Assembly: GCA_035933635.1 (NCBI GenBank)
Contig: DASYYY010000021.1
Span: 372,001-436,000 of the forward strand
Length of the DNA: 64,000 nucleotides
From: JAKIVR01 sp035933635
Lineage (GTDB): Archaea; Thermoplasmatota; Thermoplasmata; Lutacidiplasmatales; UBA184
Direction of reading: 5' to 3'
Part shown: one piece after another, positions 16,648-25,194 of the stretch
Layout: the number at the start of each line of letters is the position of its first letter
Numbering within the stretch: position 1 is the first letter of the stretch
Position numbers and translations under genes: made by a program
The notes under the pieces: generated by a model
Database searches by the model: none
Seen by the model: only the letters and a program-made list of their open reading frames with translations
Told to the model about the DNA's origin: nothing

Positions 16648-18525
16648 TCACGCCCCGGCAACGGTCGCACCGGCCAGGCGCAGCTTGAGGGCGGTCCGCA
16701 GCGCAGCGGCCACCTCCTGCCCGTCCCGCCGCCCACGGACCTGGGCCATCAGGTCGCCCATCAGCGGCGAGAGGGCGCGCTCGCCCTTGTCGCGGAGCAG
16801 CGGTGCGTTCCGGTCGAGCAGCTCGGCGACCATCCGGTCGAGGTCGGGGCGTGAGAGCGGCTCGATCGCCGCCGCCGCAATGGCCGCATCGACGGGCGGA
16901 CCGTCGGAGAGCAATGTGCGCAGGACCGTTGGAGTCGCCTCCTTGGCGAAGCGACCGGCCGCCCAGGCCGCAAGGACCTGATCGAGCTCCTCGACCGTGG
17001 GCTCGTGCCGGACGGGGTCCAATCCCGCTCGCGCCTCATCGACATCGCGCGTCAGCAGTCGGGCAACAGCCGCAGGCGCGTGCCCTCGGCCCACCAACGA
17101 TTCGAACTCCGCGATCGCGTCGGCGCGTTCCAGCTCCTGCAACGCCTGGAGATGGAGACCGTGGGCGGCCGCGAGTCGGCGACGGGTCGCGCCCGGTAGC
17201 TCGGGAAGATTCTCGGTCGCCCTCGTCCAGGCCGGGGCGCCGATGGGAACGGGGGGAACGTCCGTCTCGGGATACATGCGGTCGCGCCCGGGGAGCGGAC
17301 GCGAGTATCGGGTCCGTCCGTCGGGGAGGGGGTCCCGCGTTTCGGGGGGGACCCCTTCGAAGGCGGCGAGCGCTCGCTCCCGCACCGCGGCGATCGCCCT
17401 CGCACCGAGCTCGGCGGTCGGGGCGGCGACGATCACGAACCCGTCCTCCGGTCCCGCGGCCAGTTCGGATCGAAGGCGTTCGAGGCGAGCCCCCTCGACC
17501 CCGTACCCCGGCAGCTCGTCCGAGTGCACGAGCCCCTTGAGGCCGATGGCTCGTGCGCGGTCGGCGAGCTCGCGTCCGAGCCGGTCCTTCTCCGGGTCGG
17601 GGTTTCCCAGCATGCCGCCGAACCCCGGGAGCAACAGCCCTAGGGCCACGGGACCGTCGGGGCGGACACTTCGGAACGGACCGCTTGTCAGGCCTTCCAG
17701 GAGCGGTCCGAGTTCGATCGGAGTCGCGGGAGGCGGCGGGGGGTTCCGCGTTCGCAGGAGCTCCCGGATCCGCAGGAGGTGGAGTTGCCGGGACTCCTCG
17801 TATTGCACGTACTTCTCGATCAGCCGGAGCTCCTGCACGCCCTTGATCTCGATGCGGGTCCCCCCGGGCACCGAGACGTTCAGGTCCTCCCGGATCGTTC
17901 CGATGCCCCGACGGACCCGACGGGTGGCCCGGACGAGCGCCCCGATCTCCTCGGCGACGGCCCGGGCGCCCTTGCCATCCTCGATCTCGGGTCCTGTGGC
18001 GATCTCGATCAACGGAATCCCGAGCCGGTCGAGACGGAACTCCGGCTCGCCCTCCCGGAGCCCGACGCGGCGCGCGGCATCCTCCTCGAGCGAGATCGTC
18101 GGGATCGAGACCGTACGACCGTCGACCGTCAGTTCCCCGTCGACCGCCACGAGTGCCGTCCGTTGGAAGCCCGAGGTGTTCGAACCGTCGATGACGATCT
18201 TGCGCATGACCTGGACCTCATCCAGAGGCCGGGCGTGGAACAACGCCGCGACCGTCAGCGCGACCTCGAGCGCGGCCGGATTGAGGGCATGCGGCGGCTC
18301 CTCGTCGGCCTCGACCAGACAATCGGAATCGGTCGCCTGATAGCGGAACGTCAGGCCCCGCGCCGCCTCGAAGGCGACGGCCGGGTCGATGGCGTGATTC
18401 TCTCCCCCCGTCGACTTCAGCCTCCGTACGAGGGAACCCCGGACCGACTCGGAGAGCTCGCTCGGGCACGCGCAGAAGAGCTTCCCCGTCGCGAGCTGTT
18501 GGTGGACCTCGAGCCCCGCTTTCAC
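16648..18525 (-). CDS. gatE: Glutamyl-tRNA(Gln) amidotransferase subunit E
   Basis: 625 aa, full length. The GatB/E core starts with KAGLEVHQQL and includes EADEEPPHALNPAALE, RKIVIDGSNTSGFQRT, the metal/active region ISLEEDAARRV and REDLNVSVPGGTRIEIKG; the AspRS-like insertion characteristic of GatE follows, with the tRNA-binding YqeY-like tail at the end (LMAQVRGRRDGQEVAAAL). With GatD it converts Glu-tRNA(Gln) to Gln-tRNA(Gln), an archaeal hallmark. The GTG start overlaps the gatD stop (GTGA). Confidence 0.96.
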   Translation of the reverse strand: MKAGLEVHQQLATGKLFCACPSELSESVRGSLVRRLKSTGGENHAIDPAVAFEAARGLTFRYQATDSDCLVEADEEPPHALNPAALEVALTVAALFHARPLDEVQVMRKIVIDGSNTSGFQRTALVAVDGELTVDGRTVSIPTISLEEDAARRVGLREGEPEFRLDRLGIPLIEIATGPEIEDGKGARAVAEEIGALVRATRRVRRGIGTIREDLNVSVPGGTRIEIKGVQELRLIEKYVQYEESRQLHLLRIRELLRTRNPPPPPATPIELGPLLEGLTSGPFRSVRPDGPVALGLLLPGFGGMLGNPDPEKDRLGRELADRARAIGLKGLVHSDELPGYGVEGARLERLRSELAAGPEDGFVIVAAPTAELGARAIAAVRERALAAFEGVPPETRDPLPDGRTRYSRPLPGRDRMYPETDVPPVPIGAPAWTRATENLPELPGATRRRLAAAHGLHLQALQELERADAIAEFESLVGRGHAPAAVARLLTRDVDEARAGLDPVRHEPTVEELDQVLAAWAAGRFAKEATPTVLRTLLSDGPPVDAAIAAAAIEPLSRPDLDRMVAELLDRNAPLLRDKGERALSPLMGDLMAQVRGRRDGQEVAAALRTALKLRLAGATVAGA

Positions 18526-19847
18526 GGAGCGTTCTCCACCATGCGCCGCGGTTCGGTTTCCCCTGCCCAGTCGGCCCGCATCTCCCGGGCGACGCCGTCC
18601 GGGGTGGTGCTGCGTCCGAGCGCGAAGAGGAGCTTCACGTATCCGGTCTCCGGCAGCAGGTCGCCGAGGTAGGTCACGCCGCTACGGAGCAGCTCTCGCC
18701 CGGTCGAATAGACATACGGGTCCGAGGAGCCGGCGAGACACTGGGTGGTCATCCCGACGAACTTCCCGTCGGCGACGGCGCGGCGGATCCAGGGTAGATG
18801 CGCCGTGCTCACGTGGCCGAGCCCGGTCCCCGCCAGCACTACCCCGCGAAGCCCCTCGACGAACCGTAGGGCACGATCCGGGGTCAGTCCCGGATAGACC
18901 CAGAGGAGGCCGCCGTTCAGGTCGATCCGTCGGTCGACCGCGACGCTTCCTGGCTGACGGCCCCGGACCGGTGACGTCAGGCGGACCTGTCCCCCCGTCA
19001 CGGTGCCGAGCGGGGGACTCCCGCGGGATTGGAACGCGTCCCGACGACTGGAGTGCATCTTTCGCACCCGGGTAGCTCGGTGAATCGCGAACGAATCGTC
19101 GGAGAGCCCCTCGTGCATGACGACGACGACCTCGCCCAGGTCGCTGAACCGGGCCACCTGCGCGGCCGCGAGCAGGTTGGAATGACCGTCCGACGAGGGT
19201 CGATCCGGCGAGCGCTGGGCTCCGACGACGACGACCGGTCCGGGAAGCCGCGGGAGCGCGAAGCTGAGCGCGCTCGCGGTATGCGCCAGGGTGTCGGTTC
19301 CGTGGGCCACGACCACACCGCGCGCACCCTCCCGGAACGATTCGGCGACGCGGTCGGCGAGCTCGAGCCAGTCCGCCGGCACGATCTCTTCGCTGAGGCG
19401 ATCGAAGACCGGTATGACACGGACCGGCCCATCGCGGGCCAGGTCCGGATAGAAACGCAGGATCTCGGACTCGTCCTTGACGGGCCGTACGCCTCCCGTT
19501 CGGTAGTCCACGCGCGACGCGATGGTCCCACCGGTGGTCAGGAGCGCCACCGCGTCGGGGGGCGCGGAGGCTTCCTGCGCGCGTGAACGCTCTTCGCCGG
19601 GATGAGCGGCCGGTGGTGTAGGCGGATTGTTGAAGACCTCGACGCGGTCATCGATGGCCACGCGAACACCGACGTTGTAGCCGCTCGCCAGCTTGATCTG
19701 GACAACCCGTTCCCCGGAGAGTTCGTGGGAGGGAACCAAGGTTCCTCGAACATGGGTCCCATCCTTCTTCGTCAGTCCGATCTCCGCACCGGCCGCCAAG
19801 GTGCGTAGAGTCTCCCAAGGGTCGGCCCCCGAGCCCGGATCACCCAT
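18522..19847 (-). CDS. gatD: Glutamyl-tRNA(Gln) amidotransferase subunit D
   Basis: 441 aa. An N-terminal ~75-residue Tudor-like domain precedes an L-asparaginase-type amidase: LLTTGGTIASRVDY (first catalytic Thr), VVAHGTDTLAHTASAL (Thr-Asp), GAQRSPDRPSSDG and GTGLGHVS. It releases ammonia from glutamine for GatE. The ATG at 19847 is used; a TTG at 19859 is equally in frame. A TATA-like CTAATACGG at 19891-19899 lies ~27 nt before the TTG/ATG region. It heads gatD-gatE-pgp-zinc protein. Confidence 0.95.
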   Translation of the reverse strand: MGDPGSGADPWETLRTLAAGAEIGLTKKDGTHVRGTLVPSHELSGERVVQIKLASGYNVGVRVAIDDRVEVFNNPPTPPAAHPGEERSRAQEASAPPDAVALLTTGGTIASRVDYRTGGVRPVKDESEILRFYPDLARDGPVRVIPVFDRLSEEIVPADWLELADRVAESFREGARGVVVAHGTDTLAHTASALSFALPRLPGPVVVVGAQRSPDRPSSDGHSNLLAAAQVARFSDLGEVVVVMHEGLSDDSFAIHRATRVRKMHSSRRDAFQSRGSPPLGTVTGGQVRLTSPVRGRQPGSVAVDRRIDLNGGLLWVYPGLTPDRALRFVEGLRGVVLAGTGLGHVSTAHLPWIRRAVADGKFVGMTTQCLAGSSDPYVYSTGRELLRSGVTYLGDLLPETGYVKLLFALGRSTTPDGVAREMRADWAGETEPRRMVENAP

Positions 19848-19890
19848 CGGAGCTTCCAACCTCTCGACGCAGGGCCGGGAGCCCCCCTCC

Positions 19891-19899
19891 GTATTAGGT
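19891..19899 (-). promoter_or_regulatory. TATA-like box of the gatD operon
   Basis: On the minus strand ACCTAATAC. It lies 45-50 nt before the ATG and ~35 nt before the alternative TTG of gatD. Confidence 0.4.
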
Positions 19900-19930
19900 C
19901 GGCGGTGGACGTGGTCCGATGGACGGGGAG

Positions 19931-19940
19931 CTTAATACGA
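19931..19940 (+). promoter_or_regulatory. TATA-like box upstream of tRNA-Arg
   Basis: CTTAATACGA is an AT-rich block 37-46 nt before the mature tRNA 5' end. It would start a precursor with a leader of roughly 15-20 nt. Confidence 0.35.
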
Positions 19941-19976
19941 GGTCTCGCTCGGCGACGCGGTAGACGAAGCGGCGGT

Positions 19977-20082
19977 GCCCGTGTGGGGTAGCTACGGTCG
20001 GGGGTGCGCTCCCGTCCGCTACACTGGATTATCCTAGAGGCCTGCGGAGCCTCAGACCTGGGTTCGAATCCCAGCACGGGCG
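19977..20082 (+). tRNA. tRNA-Arg (anticodon GCG) with a ~31-nt D-loop insertion, probable intron
   Basis: The acceptor strands GCCCGTG (19977-19983) and CACGGGC (20075-20081) pair perfectly, with G73 as discriminator and no encoded CCA. The T-arm is CTGGG-TTCGAAT-CCCAG. The anticodon stem GAGGC/GCCTC encloses CTGCGGA, giving anticodon GCG (Arg, CGC/CGU codons). The D-arm is interrupted: removing 19993-20023 leaves GGGTAGC-CTGGATTATCC, a standard archaeal D-arm, and a 75-nt tRNA. The insert itself folds (19999-20004 with 20009-20014). Boundaries could shift by one base (19994-20024), and I could not draw a perfect bulge-helix-bulge at the junction. The 3' end doubles as an att site. Confidence 0.85.
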
Positions 20083-20086
20083 TCCC
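20070..20086 (+). repeat. Attachment-site repeat in the tRNA-Arg 3' end (attL)
   Basis: The 17-nt CCCAGCACGGGCGTCCC covers the last part of the T-stem, the 3' acceptor strand and 4 nt beyond the tRNA. An identical copy lies at 29194-29210 in the same orientation. A repeated tRNA 3' end is the usual footprint of tyrosine-integrase insertion. Confidence 0.7.
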
Positions 20087-20093
20087 ACAACAG

Positions 20094-20101
20094 TTCATAT
20101 C
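20094..20101 (+). promoter_or_regulatory. TATA-like box of the small ORF beside the tRNA
   Basis: TTCATATC, centre ~27 nt before the ATG at 20125, fits leaderless transcription. Confidence 0.4.
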
Positions 20102-20124
20102 CCCAAATCGCCTCTCTCGAGACC

Positions 20125-20289
20125 ATGGGTCGAAGGATGGCGCAGAAGGGGGGTCGTTTAGACGATGTCCATCTCGTCTCGAGCTTCATCCAGAACCGGA
20201 TCGAGCGGCTTCAATCCGGGGGCTCACTCGGCGAATCCGGGATCCTTGGTCAGGCAGAGCGGGACGCCATCCTAGTGCCTCGGCCATGA
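20125..20289 (+). pseudogene. 5' part of a small ORF interrupted by the IS630 element
   Basis: The frame opens at ATG 20125, 38 nt past the tRNA, with a well-placed TATA box. It gives MGRRMAQKGGRLDDVHLV..., a plausible helical segment (VSSFIQNRIERLQSGG), and runs into the left end of the IS at 20273. Read as it stands it stops at 20289 (54 aa). If the IS is removed with one TA, the frame continues without a stop from 21476 to 21667, giving ~113 aa. The family is not recognised. Being the first gene after the att site, it occupies the usual integrase position, but no integrase motif is seen. Confidence 0.4.
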
Positions 20290-21475
20290 AGGAAGTCAGG
20301 TCCTGATTGACCGCTTACACAGCGGTACTTTGGGCTTTCTCCGGTGGTCTTTTCGCACAGTGCCTCGGAACCGCTTCCCTCGGCGCGCCCGCTCCTCGTT
20401 GCGGTAGGCCACCGCCCGATCCAGCGCCACTCCCACCTCTTCCACCGTCGTGAATTGAGTACCCGGCAGCGCCAATCGTTGGATGTCGCCCGCGTGGCAC
20501 TCCACGGGGTTCAGCCAGCTCGCCTTCGTCGGGCTGGACACCAGCACCGTGCGGTTCTCACACGCCGACTGTCGGACTGCGGGGGTCCAGTGGGTGCTCG
20601 ACCCGTCCTGGATCAACCACACCCATTGGTCCTTCGGATACGGCGCTCTCAGCTCCTGCAGGAACTCCAACCAGTTCACCGAGTGCTTGGTCCGATAGAC
20701 CCGACCGCTCAGTCGCTGGTGGTAGACATTGAGCCCGAGGAAGTAGTAGGTCGTCCCGCACTCCTTGGCATACTCGGCGGGGATGGTCTCGGGCTTGCCC
20801 TCCGGGAACCATCCCTCCCCGCGCTGGGGAATGAGCTGGATCGGACCGATCTCGTCCGCGCTCAGGACGATCGGTGGGTTGTGGGGTTGGCCCACCAGCC
20901 ACTCGATGCGCCGCTTCTTCTTGGCGAACTCCGGGTCCTCGCTCTCCTTCCAGGTGCGGATCGACTGGTGGGAGACCTCCGACTCGTGGAGAATGACCCG
21001 CAGCCACTCCTCGCTGATGGAGGGAACGATTCCTCGGGCGATGGCCTGCTCGCGGAGTCGGGAAAGGCTCCACTCGGCGTAGGGTAGGTCGAGCTCTCTC
21101 GGACGGCTGGTGGCGAGGTCCACCAGCGCTCTCCGCTGCTCGTCGGTGAACTTGGGAGGTCGGCCCGGACCCCACTTGGGCTTGAGCATGGCGAACCCAT
21201 GCTCGTTGAAGGCGTGGATCAGCTCGCGAATGTAAACCTCGCTCATCAGTGCGATGAGCGCGATCTTCGGTGGGGAAGCGCCCTGGGCACTGGCGAGGAT
21301 CACCTGGGCTCGTTTGACCTCGATCGCATCCTGTCCGTGGCGGACGATGCGACGGAGCTTGTTGCCCTCCTCGTTGGTCAGCTCGCGGACCCGGATGACC
21401 ATGCTGGGAGGAGAGCGCTCCCCCGGAAAGTACCATCGGTCCAGAGGCCGGACAACTTAACCGGCCGCGGCACTA
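20273..21475. mobile_element. IS630-family insertion sequence
   Basis: About 1.2 kb, bounded by TA on both sides (20273-20274 and 21474-21475), as expected for IS630/Tc1 target duplication. The ends form an imperfect inverted repeat: GTGCCTCGGCC at 20275-20285 against GTGCCGCGGCC read from the right end, with weaker similarity (ending GACCG) for ~30 nt further in. It contains a single intact transposase gene on the minus strand. Confidence 0.8.
20296..21402 (-). CDS. IS630-family transposase (DDE)
   Basis: 368 aa. An N-terminal helix-turn-helix of the IS630 type (EVKRAQVILASAQGASPPKIAL, GPGRPPKFTDEQRR) precedes the DDE domain. The catalytic acids are visible in LSADEIGPIQL (D), WLIQDGSSTHW (D) and WLNPVECHAGDIQ (E). 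The protein is full length with no frameshift, so the element could be active. It cuts and pastes at TA dinucleotides. Codon use resembles the GC-rich host more than the neighbouring island genes. Confidence 0.92.
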   Translation of the reverse strand: MVIRVRELTNEEGNKLRRIVRHGQDAIEVKRAQVILASAQGASPPKIALIALMSEVYIRELIHAFNEHGFAMLKPKWGPGRPPKFTDEQRRALVDLATSRPRELDLPYAEWSLSRLREQAIARGIVPSISEEWLRVILHESEVSHQSIRTWKESEDPEFAKKKRRIEWLVGQPHNPPIVLSADEIGPIQLIPQRGEGWFPEGKPETIPAEYAKECGTTYYFLGLNVYHQRLSGRVYRTKHSVNWLEFLQELRAPYPKDQWVWLIQDGSSTHWTPAVRQSACENRTVLVSSPTKASWLNPVECHAGDIQRLALPGTQFTTVEEVGVALDRAVAYRNEERARRGKRFRGTVRKDHRRKPKVPLCKRSIRT

Positions 21476-21667
21476 GGACGTGCAATGGTCCGCTGGCCTT
21501 TTCGGTTCTTGCGGCGTCACCCCCTTAATGGGGGCGGGCGAGTGACTCGGGCGTGGTTTCGTTTCCGACTTCTCGTCCGGGACTTCTCCTACACTCCCCT
21601 ACAGGTCGAATCCTCGTTAACAACCCTTAGGGCTGTTTCACTCGTTACCGGCTTCCAAGACACCTAA
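21476..21667 (+). pseudogene. 3' part of the ORF split by the IS630 element
   Basis: In the frame that joins 20125-20274 across the excised IS, this stretch is open for 63 codons and stops with TAA at 21665. It reads ...AMVRWPFRFLRRHP and later FSYTPLQVESSLTTLRAVSL. It overlaps the end of the kelch gene by 4 nt. An open run of this length has perhaps a one-in-ten chance of arising at random at this composition, so coding status is uncertain. Confidence 0.3.
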
Positions 21668-22734
21668 ATGCGATGCCAACTGTTCCCCCAAAAACCCCAC
21701 GAGAGGTTAGTCGGCGCGTTGTTACTGGCGTAGCCCCCGAAGAGTAGAACATAACCGTCCCTCCCGTCATAGGCCATCGAGTACGAGTCTTGGAGCGGTA
21801 AACTCTTGCGAGGAGAGAGGTAACTCCAAGTGTGGTTAGAATACACCCAGTCATTGTGAATCCCTCCGCTACCGATTTCGTAGAAAAGCTCGGCAGTCCG
21901 AGGGAGGAAAAGCATAATCGTGTAAATCCCATGTTGGAGTGGCATCCCGCTCGATCTGACCAGCCCCCACGTACCGTTATTCAACATGACCAAGCTCCGG
22001 GATTCCGACTCCACCCCGGACGCGGAGAGGACCTCCCCTCCAAACATGACTACCTTCTGGACTCTTGGGAAGAAGGTCATCGTTCCAGCGCTGCGGCGGG
22101 GCGTCCAGCCCACTGCGTGAATGGCGGACCAGGAACCATTATGGAACTCCCAGGTATCATTGAACCACTTGGTGGCGTTTCCATAGAAATCTCCCAGTTG
22201 CGAGCCTCCAAAAAGCACGACTCCTCCCATCGGAGGATCGTCTGCAACCATCCCGGAGTCCCGCGGGACTGGTCCTCTTGTCACGTTCAACAGCGACCAT
22301 ACTCCGGCCCGAAACGTCCACGTGTCGCCCAAATCCAGGTACGGTCCGGAGCGAGTCGAGTGATTCATCCCCCCGAAAAGGAGTACGTATCCATCCGTCG
22401 AATCGTAAGTCATCATCCCCCAAGCTCTTCCCGGCGGGTTCACTCTCGGATGAATTTGGGTCCAATTGCCCTGTCGAAATATCCACGTATCTGACAGTGT
22501 AATGACGGACTGATTGAGTCCACCAAAGAGCACTGTGTATCCATCCGAGGCGTCGTATGACATCATTCCCCACACCCGAGCTGGGGGTGCGACCTGGGCC
22601 ATAGCGAACCGTCCGGGTGGTAGCGGCGTATGCACAACCTGGACTCCCGATATGGCTGGAATGCCAGATAACACCGCAAGCATGACCGCGGCCACACAAA
22701 TCAATCCGCACCAATCCGTCACGGTTATGGGCAC
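21664..22734 (-). CDS. Secreted kelch-repeat protein (island)
   Basis: 356 aa. A hydrophobic signal segment (WCGLICVAAVMLAVLSG) is followed by five or six kelch-type blades of ~50 residues, with the patterns MMSYDASDGYTVLFGG, DTWIFRQGNWTQIHP and MAYDGRDGYVLLFGG. It has no C-terminal membrane anchor, unlike the chromosomal kelch/Ig protein at 36290-39403, whose blades have near-identical wording. The GTG at 22734 sits ~25 nt after an AT-rich CTTTTAATAG box; a longer start at 22827 lacks support. Base composition is clearly less GC-rich than the chromosomal genes. It probably forms a beta-propeller outside the cell. Confidence 0.75.
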   Translation of the reverse strand: MPITVTDWCGLICVAAVMLAVLSGIPAISGVQVVHTPLPPGRFAMAQVAPPARVWGMMSYDASDGYTVLFGGLNQSVITLSDTWIFRQGNWTQIHPRVNPPGRAWGMMTYDSTDGYVLLFGGMNHSTRSGPYLDLGDTWTFRAGVWSLLNVTRGPVPRDSGMVADDPPMGGVVLFGGSQLGDFYGNATKWFNDTWEFHNGSWSAIHAVGWTPRRSAGTMTFFPRVQKVVMFGGEVLSASGVESESRSLVMLNNGTWGLVRSSGMPLQHGIYTIMLFLPRTAELFYEIGSGGIHNDWVYSNHTWSYLSPRKSLPLQDSYSMAYDGRDGYVLLFGGYASNNAPTNLSWGFWGNSWHRI

Positions 22735-22920
22735 GGGATACCGCACATATTCTATTAAAAGCTTAGCGTCACTCTCTGAAGCGCTGCAAATGCCCGGCGT
22801 CCGTTCGGGTGGTCCACTCGAAGTCATGTTGGTCTTCCCGATGCTCTCTACGCTTGCCTACTCTGTCACGAGCATGAGCAACTGGAGACATGGCTTCACC
22901 GTAGGGATCATTTTCCGGAA

Positions 22921-25194
22921 CTACTGTGGGATCTCTGTGATCACGGGGACGTTGGTCATTGAACCCCAAGTGACCGTGGCAGTGTCCTCGGGCTCAAGAT
23001 GCAAAAATTGTGGTGAGAAAGGTGACGGTATGGTCAGGCTTACATTCGCACCACCCCGCGTGGCGGAAGCGTTTATTGTAATTGCCGAGATGCCGGCAGA
23101 ATTGGGATCTTGAATATATAGGTCAGACGGATAGTGCCTCGCCGGGGTAGTAAACGGGCTTGAGCCAGCCGCGATCGGGATGCCGTTTGCAGGCTGCGGA
23201 TTAAATCCGAGATTGTTCTTTATAAACACTCCAGTAAGGGTTCCAGTGAGAGAGATTGGGATGTGAGCACCAACCGGCGGACACAAGTTTCCCACTATCT
23301 GGATGAATTGGAAATTCTGGCCGGTGGAGTTGAGTTTGATACCCACGTTTTGAGTTGCGCCGGATCCTTGATCATCCCAGCAGAAGTTTCCAGAGACAAG
23401 GACGTACAATATGTTGGTTAGATTCGATCCGACAGTAACTCCGATTCCTGCGGCGCCCTGAGAAGTCTTGTTGTTGTCTTTGACCACATTATCGACCACG
23501 AGTATCTGCTGAGGGCTCCCCTTTACGCTACTTGAAGCTCCAGTGGAAATGCTGATTCCTTCGGCCTTGCAACCCTGAACTAGATTACCTCTGACTATCA
23601 AAAACTCAGCCCCACCTGCAATCTGGATTCCGGGACCACCCATAGCAGAGATGTCGTTTCCGGAGATGTCCCCAGTAATGAGCGAGCCCGCTGCTACCGT
23701 CTGCCCCTCGATATTCACCCCCACGCCCCCTGCGTAACTAGGCGGTCCGGCAATAAGATTTTCAGTTATGTGAACATCGGTCACAGAGTAGCCGGAATTG
23801 CTGGATCCACCTACGTCTACGCCGAAGAAGTACGTGGGACTTATCGTATTCCGTGAAATCCAAACTCGGCCAACGGCGTCGCCACCCGGATTTTCAAGAC
23901 GAACGCCCCCACCGTCATTGACGCCTTGTCCAATGACGCCACAGGATATCGAGCAGTCAGTGATCCGAATGTCGGTGGCGGATCCGGCGGCGCCTGCATA
24001 TCCGTTGACTAGTACCCCGAATCGCGTCATGTTTGATATCTGGACTTCTGATATGTGGACATTCGAGCAGCCATCGCCGATCAGGATGCCCATCGTGTCA
24101 TACCCCGCAGCCGCTAGTGATGTAATCTGTCCACCGGTAACCTTGACGTTAGACGCCTGACGTATCACCAAGGCGGGGATTCTGGTAGGGGTCGAACCTG
24201 TATGGATTGACCATGTGGGAGCTGAGGGAATCTGAATCACTGTGCCCGGGTCGAGAATCACGCGAAGGTTGCTAGTACCCGCGGTAGTAATGTAATTCGA
24301 AAGCGGAAACGTGCCTGGCAGTAGCTGGACTGTGCCCCCACCGGTAGAGAGTGAACTGATTGCCTCCTGAATACCTAAGGTTGTCGTGTTCGGCGTGTCT
24401 GGGCCAAAATCCGCGCCATCATTAATGGTCTGGGCCCCTCCATTCTTGATTCCGTTCGGCGAAACAGTGACTAGCGGCTTGCCCAGCAGGTCCCTCCATT
24501 CCGGTGGGGATTGGATTCCAACGGACAGTGCCGCGTAGGGTGATGAGGCTAACCAAGTGATGTCCGAGTTGTAAGATCCTGGGGGAACGGGGCCGAGAAC
24601 GAACCCATATAGCTGAACATCATTGGCGGTCGATCCAGAGTAGTTATTGAATGACGCGGGATTGGTCCATCCGGTCCCGGCTGACCAGCCACCCCCGTCA
24701 GGCGCGAGCACGCACGGAACGGCAATTGCCAATTCATCCGAGCCGGCTGTAGTAAACGGGTCGGAGACAATGGTCCCACTACCTATGGCGCCGCTGCTGA
24801 TTGTTGCGAGGGAGCCCGCCGCATAAGCTCCGCGGACGTTTACTGCAACGACGGCAAAAACCGCCGAGGTATTGAAGGTTACAGTTACCTCAAGAATGCT
24901 GTTGGGCGCGACACCGTCAGCGTACCAAATCTCGACCGAAGGGTTGGCTTCTCCGGAGTGACCTGTGTTTTGAACAACGCCTGCACGCCTATATTGATTT
25001 GAGACACTCCCGCTTTGGTTGTCTGTAACGGATTTGACCGATACCCCTCCGGACTGCCCTGCGTCGTATACAATGAAGACATAAACTGAATCCCCGAGTG
25101 CCACGTTCATCCCAGGACTGGTGGTCCCCGATCCCGACGGACTGCCAGAGCCCGCGTAGGCGGAACTATACGAAATGATGCTGGGTTTGGTCAT
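22921..25194 (-). CDS. Large beta-helix (pectate-lyase-like fold) protein, no signal peptide
   Basis: 757 aa. Residues ~1-230 form strand-rich domain(s) of unknown type (YVFIVYDAGQSGGVSVKSV, STANDVQLYGFVLG). From ~255 a pectate-lyase-3-type opening appears (NDGADFGPDTPNTTTLGIQEAI, GGGTVQLLPGTFPL), then a long right-handed parallel beta-helix with Asn ladders (ISRNTISPTYFFGVDV, VHITENLIAGPPS). No N-terminal hydrophobic segment is seen, although such proteins usually act outside. A tail-fibre-like or otherwise exported structural protein is possible. Catalytic residues were not identified. Composition is lower GC, like the kelch gene. ATG at 25194 chosen; a GTG is at 25200. Confidence 0.75.
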   Translation of the reverse strand: MTKPSIISYSSAYAGSGSPSGSGTTSPGMNVALGDSVYVFIVYDAGQSGGVSVKSVTDNQSGSVSNQYRRAGVVQNTGHSGEANPSVEIWYADGVAPNSILEVTVTFNTSAVFAVVAVNVRGAYAAGSLATISSGAIGSGTIVSDPFTTAGSDELAIAVPCVLAPDGGGWSAGTGWTNPASFNNYSGSTANDVQLYGFVLGPVPPGSYNSDITWLASSPYAALSVGIQSPPEWRDLLGKPLVTVSPNGIKNGGAQTINDGADFGPDTPNTTTLGIQEAISSLSTGGGTVQLLPGTFPLSNYITTAGTSNLRVILDPGTVIQIPSAPTWSIHTGSTPTRIPALVIRQASNVKVTGGQITSLAAAGYDTMGILIGDGCSNVHISEVQISNMTRFGVLVNGYAGAAGSATDIRITDCSISCGVIGQGVNDGGGVRLENPGGDAVGRVWISRNTISPTYFFGVDVGGSSNSGYSVTDVHITENLIAGPPSYAGGVGVNIEGQTVAAGSLITGDISGNDISAMGGPGIQIAGGAEFLIVRGNLVQGCKAEGISISTGASSSVKGSPQQILVVDNVVKDNNKTSQGAAGIGVTVGSNLTNILYVLVSGNFCWDDQGSGATQNVGIKLNSTGQNFQFIQIVGNLCPPVGAHIPISLTGTLTGVFIKNNLGFNPQPANGIPIAAGSSPFTTPARHYPSDLYIQDPNSAGISAITINASATRGGANVSLTIPSPFSPQFLHLEPEDTATVTWGSMTNVPVITEIPQ

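Noticed and set aside
20004..20306. 100-codon ORF crossing tRNA-Arg
   Set aside because: It begins inside the tRNA; only the separate frame from 20125 has promoter support.
21598..21620. Sequence resembling a tRNA T-arm (CAGGTCGAATCCTCG)
   Set aside because: The stem pairs poorly, one T is missing from the TTC and no acceptor or anticodon arm can be built.
22514..23113. 199-codon plus-strand ORF between kelch and beta-helix genes
   Set aside because: Overlaps both real minus-strand genes and lacks a coherent domain.
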